Shown here: one piece after another, positions 1-5,136 of the stretch
How positions within the stretch are numbered: the stretch's first letter is position 1
How the letters are laid out: every line of letters starts with the position of its first letter
Assembly (NCBI GenBank): GCA_013695295.1
Contig: JACDAS010000115.1
Span: 1 to 13,276 of the forward strand
Direction: 5' to 3'
DNA length: 13,276 nucleotides
Source of the DNA: Actinomycetota bacterium
GTDB taxonomy: Bacteria > Actinomycetota > Thermoleophilia > Gaiellales > Gaiellaceae
Position numbers and translations under genes: made by a program
Notes under the pieces: generated by a model
Told to the model about the DNA's origin: nothing
The model's input: the letters and a program-made list of their open reading frames with translations, nothing else
Database searches by the model: none

Positions 1-427
1 CGGCGAGCGCGATCGCCAGATACGTCTTGCCCGTTCCGGCCGGCCCGATCGCGAAGGTGACCGTGTGGCTGCGGATCGCGTCCACGTAGTGCTTCTGCGT
101 CACCGTCTTCGGCGCGATCTTCTTGCCCCGGTGGCGCCAGACGACGTCCTCGAAGACGTGCCGGATGTCCTCCGCCTCGTCGAGCGCCCCAAGCACGGCG
201 TCGACGGTGCCGGGGCCGATCTCGTGCCCACCCTCGACGAGCTCCACGAGCTCGTCCACGACCGCGCGCGCCTCGACCACGTGCTCGTCGTCGCCCTCGA
301 TCGTCAGCCGGTTCCCCCGCAGGAGGATCGTGCAACGCAGGCGGTCGCGCAGCGCGTCGAGGACGCCGTCGCCGACGCCAGCCAGCTCGGCGGCGACGTC
401 GTTGGAGACAGAGAGCACCTCCTGCAC
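1..427 (-). CDS. phoH: PhoH-family ATPase, N-terminal part (cut by the left edge)
   Basis: This is the N-terminal ~142 residues of a PhoH-like protein, a cytoplasmic P-loop NTPase usually encoded beside ybeY and linked to RNA metabolism. The early segment NDVAAELAG followed by LLRGNRLTIEGDD is the usual N-terminal RNA-binding-like domain. The stretch KKIAPKTVTQKHYVDAIR leads into the Walker A loop GPAGTGKTYLA, where the window ends; Walker B and the rest lie outside. I chose the GTG at 427-425 because a good -10 box, TACACT (441-436), lies just upstream and would start the mRNA about 2 nt before it. A second in-frame GTG at 418-416 is also possible. No separate Shine-Dalgarno (SD) sequence is visible at useful distance. 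The family call is firm; the biochemical role of PhoH is only loosely known. Confidence 0.93.
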   Translation of the reverse strand, partial: MQEVLSVSNDVAAELAGVGDGVLDALRDRLRCTILLRGNRLTIEGDDEHVVEARAVVDELVELVEGGHEIGPGTVDAVLGALDEAEDIRHVFEDVVWRHRGKKIAPKTVTQKHYVDAIRSHTVTFAIGPAGTGKTYLAIALA

Positions 428-435
428 CGGTAGCC

Positions 436-441
436 AGTGTA
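436..441 (-). promoter_or_regulatory. Putative phoH -10 box (TACACT), near-leaderless
   Basis: TACACT on the minus strand fits the TAnnnT -10 pattern. Counting 7 nt from its last base puts transcription start about 2 nt before the GTG at 427. No convincing -35 is visible. It lies just past two GC-rich hairpins, so phoH probably has its own promoter and is not read from the Ig-repeat gene. Confidence 0.45.
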
Positions 442-463
442 GGCACGGCTTCCGTTGGGTGAT

Positions 464-480
464 CGGCGGCAGAGCCGCCG
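464..480 (-). terminator. GC-rich hairpin, 7-bp stem, between Ig-repeat gene and phoH
   Basis: CGGCGGC, loop AGA, GCCGCCG forms a perfect 7-bp stem. It lies about 50 nt past the stop of the Ig-repeat gene, directly after a stronger hairpin. There is no U-run, so it would be a non-canonical terminator or simply a structure barrier. Confidence 0.35.
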
Positions 481-490
481 CCGGTCGAGC

Positions 491-515
491 GGGCCGGGGC
501 AGGGCGCCCCGGCCC
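491..515 (-). terminator. GC-rich hairpin, 10-bp stem, 14 nt after the Ig-repeat gene
   Basis: On the plus strand GGGCCGGGGC (491-500), loop AGGGC, GCCCCGGCCC (506-515) gives a perfect 10-bp G/C stem. It begins 14 nt downstream of the TAG (532-530) of the minus-strand Ig-repeat gene. No T-run follows, as is common for hairpin terminators in high-GC actinobacteria. Function is inferred from position and stability. Confidence 0.5.
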
Positions 516-529
516 TCTTCGCAGCGCGC

Positions 530-1654
530 CTAGCCGATGTTGACCAGCACCTGCACGAGCCGGCGGCTCGAGATGCCCGCGAGGATGCTGTCGCCGGGCT
601 TCCTGGCCCGCGCGAAGACGACGATCGCCGACTTGCGCGGAACCAGCGGACGGATCCGGAACTGCACGGTTGCGACTCCGCGTGAGTCGGACACGGTCTC
701 GGCCGGCGCCGAGGCCCACACGTAGGGCAGCGGGGTCGCCAGCACGAGGGCGCCGCTGACCAAACGGCCCTTCGTGTCCATGATCCGGAAGTGGATGGTC
801 TCGATCTCGTTCCGCGAGCGGATCACGGCAGGCTCGAATCGCGCCTCGCTGATCACGAGTCGCTCGGGCGAGCCCACCTTCGAAACCGGGATCACCGAGC
901 CAGGCGGCGCCGGCGGCGGTGGGGGCGGCGGCGGGTTGGTTGCTCCCACAACGAGGGCAGTCGGCCGCGAGTACGTGGTCGTCCTGCCGGCGGAGTTCGT
1001 CGCGGTCACGCGCACGCGCACGGTGTTGCCGACATCGGCCGACGTCAGCACGTAGGTCTGCTTCGTCGCGCCGGCGATGTTCGAGCAGGTGCCGCCGTTC
1101 TGGTCACAACGCTGCCACTGGTAGTTGAAGTCGATCGGCGAAGTCCCGCTCCACTCGCCTCGGTCCGCGGTCAGTGTCTGGCCCTGCTTCGCCGTCCCGG
1201 AGATGGTCGGAGCCGACGAGTTCGTCGGCGCGTTCGGCACTGCCGCCTTGACCACCGCCGTCGGCCTGGACGTCGCCTGAGCCGAACCGTCCCGGTTCGT
1301 GGCCGTGACGGTGACCCGGATCGTGGCGCCCACATCGGCGGCCCTGAGTCGGTACGTGGCGCCGGTGGCGCCGGCGATGGCGACGCAGTTCGTGCCGGCG
1401 GCGCTGCAGCGCCTCCACTGCGCTGTGAACTTGATCGGCTCCGTGCCGCTCCAATCGCCGGGAGTCGCATTCAGCGTCTCGCCCTCCTCGGCAGTGCCCT
1501 GGATCTTCGGCGGGTTGTTGTTCACCGGAGCCGCAGTCTTCGCCGCGCTGCCCATAGAAGCCACCAGCGCGAACGCGAGCATCCCGAGCATGATGACCAG
1601 GACACCCGCACGAACTCGACGAAAACGTGATCCTCTCCTCGTCAGCAGTTGCAA
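530..1654 (-). CDS. Secreted protein with two 100-residue Ig-like repeats
   Basis: A 374-residue exported protein of unknown role. Residues 1-38 form a signal peptide: an Arg-rich start, a hydrophobic core (about 17-34) and an Ala/Ser-rich cleavage region. Two Ig-like beta-sandwich repeats follow, about 49-135 and 149-235, with an exact 100-residue period. Both share GTA..G.TL.A..G.WSGT.PI, a Cys pair (C83/C90; C183/C190), IAGAT, ADVG and R.RVTATN-type motifs. A proline linker (241-251, eight prolines in a row) leads to a C-terminal domain (about 262-374) with an invasin/Big-like SRGVATVQFRI strand. There is no sortase motif or C-terminal membrane segment, so it is probably released or loosely held. 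The TTG start at 1654 is supported by an SD, GGGAGG (1668-1663), 8 nt upstream. It diverges from a MarR gene and is probably controlled by it. Adhesion or envelope function is a guess. Confidence 0.85.
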   Translation of the reverse strand: MQLLTRRGSRFRRVRAGVLVIMLGMLAFALVASMGSAAKTAAPVNNNPPKIQGTAEEGETLNATPGDWSGTEPIKFTAQWRRCSAAGTNCVAIAGATGATYRLRAADVGATIRVTVTATNRDGSAQATSRPTAVVKAAVPNAPTNSSAPTISGTAKQGQTLTADRGEWSGTSPIDFNYQWQRCDQNGGTCSNIAGATKQTYVLTSADVGNTVRVRVTATNSAGRTTTYSRPTALVVGATNPPPPPPPPAPPGSVIPVSKVGSPERLVISEARFEPAVIRSRNEIETIHFRIMDTKGRLVSGALVLATPLPYVWASAPAETVSDSRGVATVQFRIRPLVPRKSAIVVFARARKPGDSILAGISSRRLVQVLVNIG

Positions 1655-1674
1655 CGAAATCGCCTCCCTGACTT

Positions 1675-1719
1675 TCGTATTACGATTGATGTCGTATTAA
1701 GATCTCCGTCGCACTACGA
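1675..1719. promoter_or_regulatory. Three 11-bp near-palindromes at 17-bp period: putative MarR operator array
   Basis: TCGTATTACGA (1675-1685, a perfect odd palindrome), TCGTATTAAGA (1692-1702, one change) and TCGCACTACGA (1709-1719, two changes) start exactly 17 bp apart. They lie in the 93-bp gap between the divergent Ig-repeat and marR genes. The first two contain TAATAC on the minus strand, a possible -10; the copy at 1682-1677 would start transcription near 1670, just ahead of the SD of the Ig-repeat gene. A protein bound here would cover that promoter. Autoregulation by the adjacent MarR protein is inference from position and symmetry. Confidence 0.6.
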
Positions 1720-1747
1720 GCCAAACCCGTCTTTACAAAACCTTTCC

Positions 1748-2230
1748 ATGCCGATTCCCCCCGCTAAAGCGCCCACGGCAACCGATTACGCTCGGGCCGG
1801 CCGGCTGCGCGAGGCGCTGACCGCGTTCAACCGCACCAGCGACGCGATCACACGCAAGCACAGGCTCACCGTCCAGCGCTACCAGCTCCTGCTCATGGTC
1901 AAGACCGCTCGCGACGGAACCGAGCGTGCGTCGCTTCCCGAGCTTCGGGAGCGCCTCGCCCTCGCTCCGAGCAGTCTCGTAGAGCTCGTCCACCGGGCGG
2001 AGGACGCCGGCCTCGTCCGCCGTGAACTCTCCCCCACGAATCGACGGCTCGGCTACGTCGCCCTCACCTCCGAGGGCGCCGGACGGCTCGCCAACGTCGT
2101 AGCCGACCTAGCCGCTGCCCGCGCGACCCTGAGCAGGCATCTCGCAGAGGTCACGACCGATCTGGTGGCCCCTCGGACGGCTCAGTCCGGAACCCGGGGC
2201 CGTAGGCCCAAGGCGGGTCGCCGGAGCTAG
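1748..2230 (+). CDS. MarR-family winged-helix transcription regulator
   Basis: A 160-residue protein with the MarR layout. An N-terminal dimerisation helix (about 14-36) precedes the winged helix: LTVQRYQLLLMV (40-51), LPELRERLALAPSSLVELVHRAEDAGLV (63-90, recognition helix about 74-86), then a wing with Arg-rich RRELSPTNRRLGYVALTSEG. C-terminal helices and a basic tail (GRRPKAGRRS) follow. I prefer ATG 1748, which places the palindromic repeats in non-coding DNA. An in-frame TTG at 1649 would add 33 poorly conserved-looking residues and run through the repeats. No clear SD precedes the ATG. It is transcribed away from the Ig-repeat gene and converges on yqeY, sharing a CTAG stop. MarR proteins usually repress their own and neighbouring genes in response to small ligands; the ligand here is unknown. 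Confidence 0.85.
   Translation: MPIPPAKAPTATDYARAGRLREALTAFNRTSDAITRKHRLTVQRYQLLLMVKTARDGTERASLPELRERLALAPSSLVELVHRAEDAGLVRRELSPTNRRLGYVALTSEGAGRLANVVADLAAARATLSRHLAEVTTDLVAPRTAQSGTRGRRPKAGRRS
2174..2209 (-). terminator. Weak paired hairpins downstream of yqeY, inside the marR 3' end
   Basis: On the plus strand GGGCC-GTA-GGCCC (2197-2209) and CGGAC-GGCTCA-GTCCG (2174-2189) form 5-bp stems. They begin about 17 nt past the yqeY stop on the minus strand. Neither has a U-run and both lie in marR coding sequence, so the terminator reading is weak. Confidence 0.2.
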
Positions 2231-2670
2231 GCCAGCTTCTCGCGCACCAGCTGACTGACGGCCGAGCCGTCCGCACGCCCGGCGATCTGCGGCATCACGT
2301 CGGCCATCACGCGGCCGAGGTCGCGCAGGCTCGTCGCTCCGGTCTCGGCGATCGCGTCGTCGACGATGCGCTCGAGTTCCTCCTCGCCGAGGGGCGGGGG
2401 CATGAACTCCTCCAGCACCTCCAGCTCCGCCTCCTCGCTCGCCGCCTGCTCGTCCCGCCCCGCCGCCTCGAAGGCCTCGGCCGCCTCGAGCCGGCGCTTG
2501 CGCTCGCGCTGGAGCACCTGGAGCTCTTCGGCGTCCGAGAGCGGTCGCTGCAACTCCTTCTCGGCGGAGCGAAGGCTGGAGAGGATCAGGCGCAGCGTGT
2601 CGCGACGGGTAGCGTCGCGGGCGAGCGTCGCCTGCTTCAGGTCCTCCTCCAGCCGCTTGATCAGGCTCAC
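2227..2670 (-). CDS. yqeY: YqeY / GatB-Yqey-like domain protein
   Basis: A 147-residue cytoplasmic protein of the YqeY family, related to the C-terminal tRNA-binding region of GatB amidotransferase subunits. The start SLIKRLEEDLKQATLARD and the following LRLILSSLRSAEKELQRPL are typical of the helical N-terminal part; LEEFMPPPLGEEELERIV and the end IAGRADGSAVSQLVREKL match the conserved second half. Length equals the family norm. The GTG start (2670-2668) overlaps the TGA of the upstream HIT gene as GTGA, which implies translational coupling. It is the last gene of the minus-strand series and ends at a CTAG shared with marR. The exact function of stand-alone YqeY proteins is not well established; a role near tRNA or translation is inference. 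Confidence 0.92.
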   Translation of the reverse strand: MSLIKRLEEDLKQATLARDATRRDTLRLILSSLRSAEKELQRPLSDAEELQVLQRERKRRLEAAEAFEAAGRDEQAASEEAELEVLEEFMPPPLGEEELERIVDDAIAETGATSLRDLGRVMADVMPQIAGRADGSAVSQLVREKLA

Positions 2671-3005
2671 GCCGGCGTTCCCCGGACCTGGCCGCCGAGG
2701 ATGTGCCAGTGCAGGTGAAACACCGTCTGGCCCGCGCCGGCACCGCAGAAGTTGAGCACCCGGTACTCCTCGAGGCCGACCTTTCTCGCCGTGTCCGCGA
2801 TGAACTCGAGCATCCGCTTCGACTCGCCCTCGTCCAGCTCGCCAATCTGGCGAAAGTCGGCGATGTGCCGCTCCGGCAGCACGAGCACGTGGACGTCCGC
2901 CTTCGGCGCGATGTCCTCGATCGCGAGGAAGCCCTCGGCGCGGTTCACCTCCGTGGACGGGAGGTTCCCCTCGGCGATGCGGCAGAAGATGCACTCGTCA
3001 GGCAG
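2667..3005 (-). CDS. HIT-family (Hint-like) nucleotide-binding protein, apparent CTG start
   Basis: A 112-residue histidine-triad protein. These bind purine nucleotides and hydrolyse AMP-lysine or similar phosphoramidates. The N-terminal CIFCRIAEG (CxxC, often a zinc site), the FLAIEDIAPKADVHVLVLP core and the active-site HLHWHILGG (H97, H99, H101) are all in place. No ATG, GTG or TTG lies in frame ahead of CIFCRI. The best start is CTG 3005-3003 (MPDECIFC...), 9 nt after a strong SD, AGGAGG (3020-3015), inside the end of mtaB; the two genes overlap by 8 bp. A GTG at 2948 would delete the conserved CxxC segment and is less likely. It overlaps yqeY by 4 bp (GTGA). The family call is firm, the start is inferred. 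Confidence 0.88.
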   Translation of the reverse strand: MPDECIFCRIAEGNLPSTEVNRAEGFLAIEDIAPKADVHVLVLPERHIADFRQIGELDEGESKRMLEFIADTARKVGLEEYRVLNFCGAGAGQTVFHLHWHILGGQVRGTPA

Positions 3006-4188
3006 CGAGGATCCCCTCCTCGGTGACTGCGCGCCCGCGCGCGCGCACGAGCGTCCCGACCTCGCCGCGGACGAGCCACGGCGAATAGTCGTCGCCGTAC
3101 CCGCGGCCCGGGCGGTCGACGAGGACGAGATCCTCGCGGCCGATCTTGTCGCACCAGCGGGCGAGGCAGCGCTGGCGCGATAGCTCCCGCAGCCGTGCGC
3201 TCCGCTCCTTCTTCACCGCCGGCGGCACCGGGTCGCTCGCGGCCGTACCGGTGCCCGGGCGGGGCGAGTACGGGAAGACGTGGATCTTCGTGACCCCGGC
3301 CAGGTCGACCACCGCGAGCGTCCGCTCGAAGGCGCGATCGTCCTCGGCCGGGAAGCCGACGATCACGTCGGTCGTGAGGTTGAAGTCGCCGAGCGGCTCG
3401 ACCCGCCGCAGGAACGTCGCCGAGTCGTAACGGCGCCGCATGGCCCGGAGCACGCCGTCGTCTCCGGACTGGAGCGGGACGTGGAGGTGCCGGCAGACGA
3501 GCGGCGTTGCCCGCAGCACCCGCACGAGCTCACCGGTCAGGTGGTTGACCTCGATCGACGAGATCCGCAGACGGGCGAGGCCGGGCGTGTCGGCGACGGC
3601 GCGGACGAGCCCCGCCAGGTCGACCCGCTCCTCGCGATCCCGGTAGCAGCCCAGGTTGATCCCGGTCAGGACGAGCTCGCGGTGTCCCTGCTCGACGCGG
3701 CGGCGCGCCTCGCGGAGAACCGCGGCGAGCGGGCGACTCCGCGACGCCCCACGGACGAGCGGGATCACGCAGAAGCTGCACCCGAAGCTGCAGCCGTCCT
3801 GGACCTTGAGGAACGCCCGCACGCGGTCCAGGCGGTGCTCGGCCTGGACGCAGGCGATCGCGCCGACGTCTCCGGCGACCACGGACGCCGCCTGCTCGCT
3901 GGGCCCTGGGACGACGGTCACGTTTCCCGGGAGCCCGGCGAAGGCCTCCCCTGAGAGGTTCGCGCCGCAGCCCGTCACGTAGACCCGGCGGTGCGTCCTG
4001 GCGGCCCGGGAGGCGGCCTGCCGCGACTTCCGGATCGCCTCGTTCGTCACGCAGCAGGTGTTGACGACCGCGACGTCGGCGGCGCCGGGACGCTCGAGGT
4101 GGCCGTCGTCGAGCAGCCGCTCCCGGAGCTCCTGGGCGTCGGTGTGCGAGACCTTGCAGCCGAGGAAGCGAACCGAGAAAGTGGCCAC
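2998..4188 (-). CDS. mtaB: tRNA t6A37 methylthiotransferase MtaB
   Basis: A 396-residue radical-SAM methylthiotransferase that would convert N6-threonylcarbamoyladenosine at position 37 of ANN-decoding tRNAs to its 2-methylthio form. The N-terminal UPF0004 domain holds the three cluster cysteines C11 (FLGCKV), C45/C46 (NTCCVT) and C74 (TGCGAN). The radical-SAM cluster motif is C133-x3-C137-x2-C140 (DGCSFGCSFC). LTGINLG, LHVPLQSGDDGVLRAMRRRY and DVIVGFPAE are family signatures. The C-terminal ~60 residues form a TRAM-like RNA-binding region. MtaB, rather than MiaB or RimO, is suggested by FLGCKV and by the prmA/yqeY context. The start GTG 4188 lies 6 nt after TAGAGT, suggesting its own leaderless transcript. 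In Bacillus rsmE lies between prmA and mtaB; it is missing here. Confidence 0.93.
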   Translation of the reverse strand: MATFSVRFLGCKVSHTDAQELRERLLDDGHLERPGAADVAVVNTCCVTNEAIRKSRQAASRAARTHRRVYVTGCGANLSGEAFAGLPGNVTVVPGPSEQAASVVAGDVGAIACVQAEHRLDRVRAFLKVQDGCSFGCSFCVIPLVRGASRSRPLAAVLREARRRVEQGHRELVLTGINLGCYRDREERVDLAGLVRAVADTPGLARLRISSIEVNHLTGELVRVLRATPLVCRHLHVPLQSGDDGVLRAMRRRYDSATFLRRVEPLGDFNLTTDVIVGFPAEDDRAFERTLAVVDLAGVTKIHVFPYSPRPGTGTAASDPVPPAVKKERSARLRELSRQRCLARWCDKIGREDLVLVDRPGRGYGDDYSPWLVRGEVGTLVRARGRAVTEEGILAA

Positions 4189-4194
4189 GACCTG

Positions 4195-4200
4195 ACTCTA
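4195..4200 (-). promoter_or_regulatory. Putative mtaB -10 box (TAGAGT), leaderless geometry
   Basis: TAGAGT fits TAnnnT. Exactly 6 nt (CAGGTC) separate it from the GTG of mtaB, so transcription would start on the G of GTG. murJ has the same geometry. No -35 is recognisable. The box lies just outside the 4211-4376 inverted-repeat element. Confidence 0.4.
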
Positions 4201-4210
4201 CTTCCGGGAA

Positions 4211-4376
4211 AGAAGCTCTAACGGAATGGAGGCGCGCCGACGGGGCGCGCTGGGCGAGTGCGAGGGGGAAGGACGCAGGGAGCCGTGGTAGCAGCGCTAC
4301 CTCGGTGACTGAGGACGCATCCTCGTGCCGCCCAGTGCGTCCCGGCGGCCCCGCACTTCGTTTCGTTGGAGCTTCT
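4211..4376 (+). ncRNA. Candidate structured RNA / inverted-repeat element closed by a 21-pair helix
   Basis: Bases 4211-4231 pair with 4356-4376 without a gap: 17 Watson-Crick pairs plus four pairs (4219/4368, 4224/4363, 4227/4360, 4229/4358) that are all G-U in plus-strand RNA but would be A-C in minus-strand RNA. Inside are a 7-bp GC hairpin (4232-4238 with 4244-4250); a helix GGACGCA/TGCGTCC (4271-4277 with 4336-4342); hairpin GGTAGC-AGC-GCTACC (4287-4301), extended across a U-U mismatch by CCG/CGG; and hairpin GAGGA-CGCA-TCCTC (4311-4324). TGGGCG (4251-4256) can pair with CGCCCA (4329-4334), which would form a pseudoknot. I recognise no known RNA family. It covers the last ~27 codons of prmA and the gap to mtaB. 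A MITE-like or palindromic mobile repeat is the main alternative. No clear plus-strand promoter or terminator was found. Confidence 0.45.
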
Positions 4377-5136
4377 CACTGCGCTCGAACAGGTCGCCGG
4401 CCCAGCCCTCGAGCGTGCGGCGCTCCCGCAGCTCGAACCCCTGCGGCGCGGGCTCGTCGACGTCGCGGTAGCCCGAGGTGACGAGTCGGCAGACATCCAG
4501 CCGTGCGCCGAGCGCACCGACGACGTCGAGCGACACGTTCGCCACCGCCACCGCCGCACCCGGAAGCAGGCCCGAGAGCGCATCCGCGAGCCCGAACTCG
4601 AGCTCGACCCCGTTTCGCACCGCATTCTCCTTCGCCGCCTCGAGCGAGACGGGATCGACGTCAACCGCCGCGACTGGCCCGAAGCCGAGCCGCGCGGCCG
4701 CGATCGCGAGCACGCCCGAGCCGCAACCCACGTCGAGGAGGCTGCCCCGCGGCAGGGTCGCGAGCAGCTCCAGGCAGAGCCTCGTCGTCGGATGAGCACC
4801 GGTCCCGAAGGCCCGACCGGGCTCGATCGAGATCGCCGGCGACCCGGGCGGCGGCGTCTCCCACGGCGGCCCGACCCAGAGGCCGCCGACCTGGACCGGC
4901 CGGTGGAAGTCGCGCCAGCGCTCGGCCCAGTCCGCGGGGACGTCCTCCGCGGCGACCTCGCCGAGCCGCTCGCGCAGCCGGCGCTCGCCGGCTGCGTCGG
5001 TGTAGGCCGCGAGCGCGACCTCGCCTTCGAGCTCGACCTCCTCGAACCCCTCGGGGTGCAGCTCGAGCAGGACTGCCCGGACCTCGTCGGCTCGCTCGCC
5101 GGGGACCGTGACCGCGATCCGGCGGAGTCCGCTCAG
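4297..5136 (-). CDS. prmA: Ribosomal protein L11 methyltransferase PrmA, apparent CTG start and extended C-terminus
   Basis: A 279-residue SAM-dependent methyltransferase expected to methylate ribosomal protein uL11. The small N-terminal substrate-recognition domain is residues 1-~60. EPGRAFGTGAHPTT (107-118) is a PrmA hallmark. The SAM-binding motif LLDVGCGSGVLAIAAARLG spans 133-151, and VDVDPVSLEAAKENAVRNG spans 158-176. VANVSLDVV (198-206) replaces the usual ANILA-type motif. No in-frame ATG, GTG or TTG exists upstream of the catalytic domain, back into dnaJ. The best start is CTG 5136-5134, which overlaps the dnaJ TGA as CTGA; no good SD is seen, so coupling to dnaJ is likely. The family's usual end (GWA...LF) is at about residue 250. 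Residues ~255-279 are a basic tail encoded by the inverted-repeat element at 4211-4376. Programs requiring ATG/GTG/TTG would truncate this gene badly. Confidence 0.88.
   Translation of the reverse strand: MSGLRRIAVTVPGERADEVRAVLLELHPEGFEEVELEGEVALAAYTDAAGERRLRERLGEVAAEDVPADWAERWRDFHRPVQVGGLWVGPPWETPPPGSPAISIEPGRAFGTGAHPTTRLCLELLATLPRGSLLDVGCGSGVLAIAAARLGFGPVAAVDVDPVSLEAAKENAVRNGVELEFGLADALSGLLPGAAVAVANVSLDVVGALGARLDVCRLVTSGYRDVDEPAPQGFELRERRTLEGWAGDLFERSEKLQRNEVRGRRDALGGTRMRPQSPR

Noticed and set aside
1649..1747. TTG at 1649 as the marR start
   Set aside because: It would translate the palindromic operator repeats, overlap the start of the divergent gene and add residues not typical of MarR proteins.
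3029..3048. Alternating GC tract as a Z-DNA or regulatory element
   Set aside because: It lies inside mtaB and encodes a plausible Arg/Ala/Gly loop of the C-terminal domain; alternating GC is expected by chance at this base composition.
4211..4376. T-box riboswitch, or group II intron domain V (GAGCCGT start at the 4281-4306 hairpin)
   Set aside because: The T-box consensus AGGGUGG-ACCGCG is absent, and no aminoacyl-tRNA synthetase or transporter gene follows on either strand. The domain V-like start lacks the GNRA loop and the 34-nt length.
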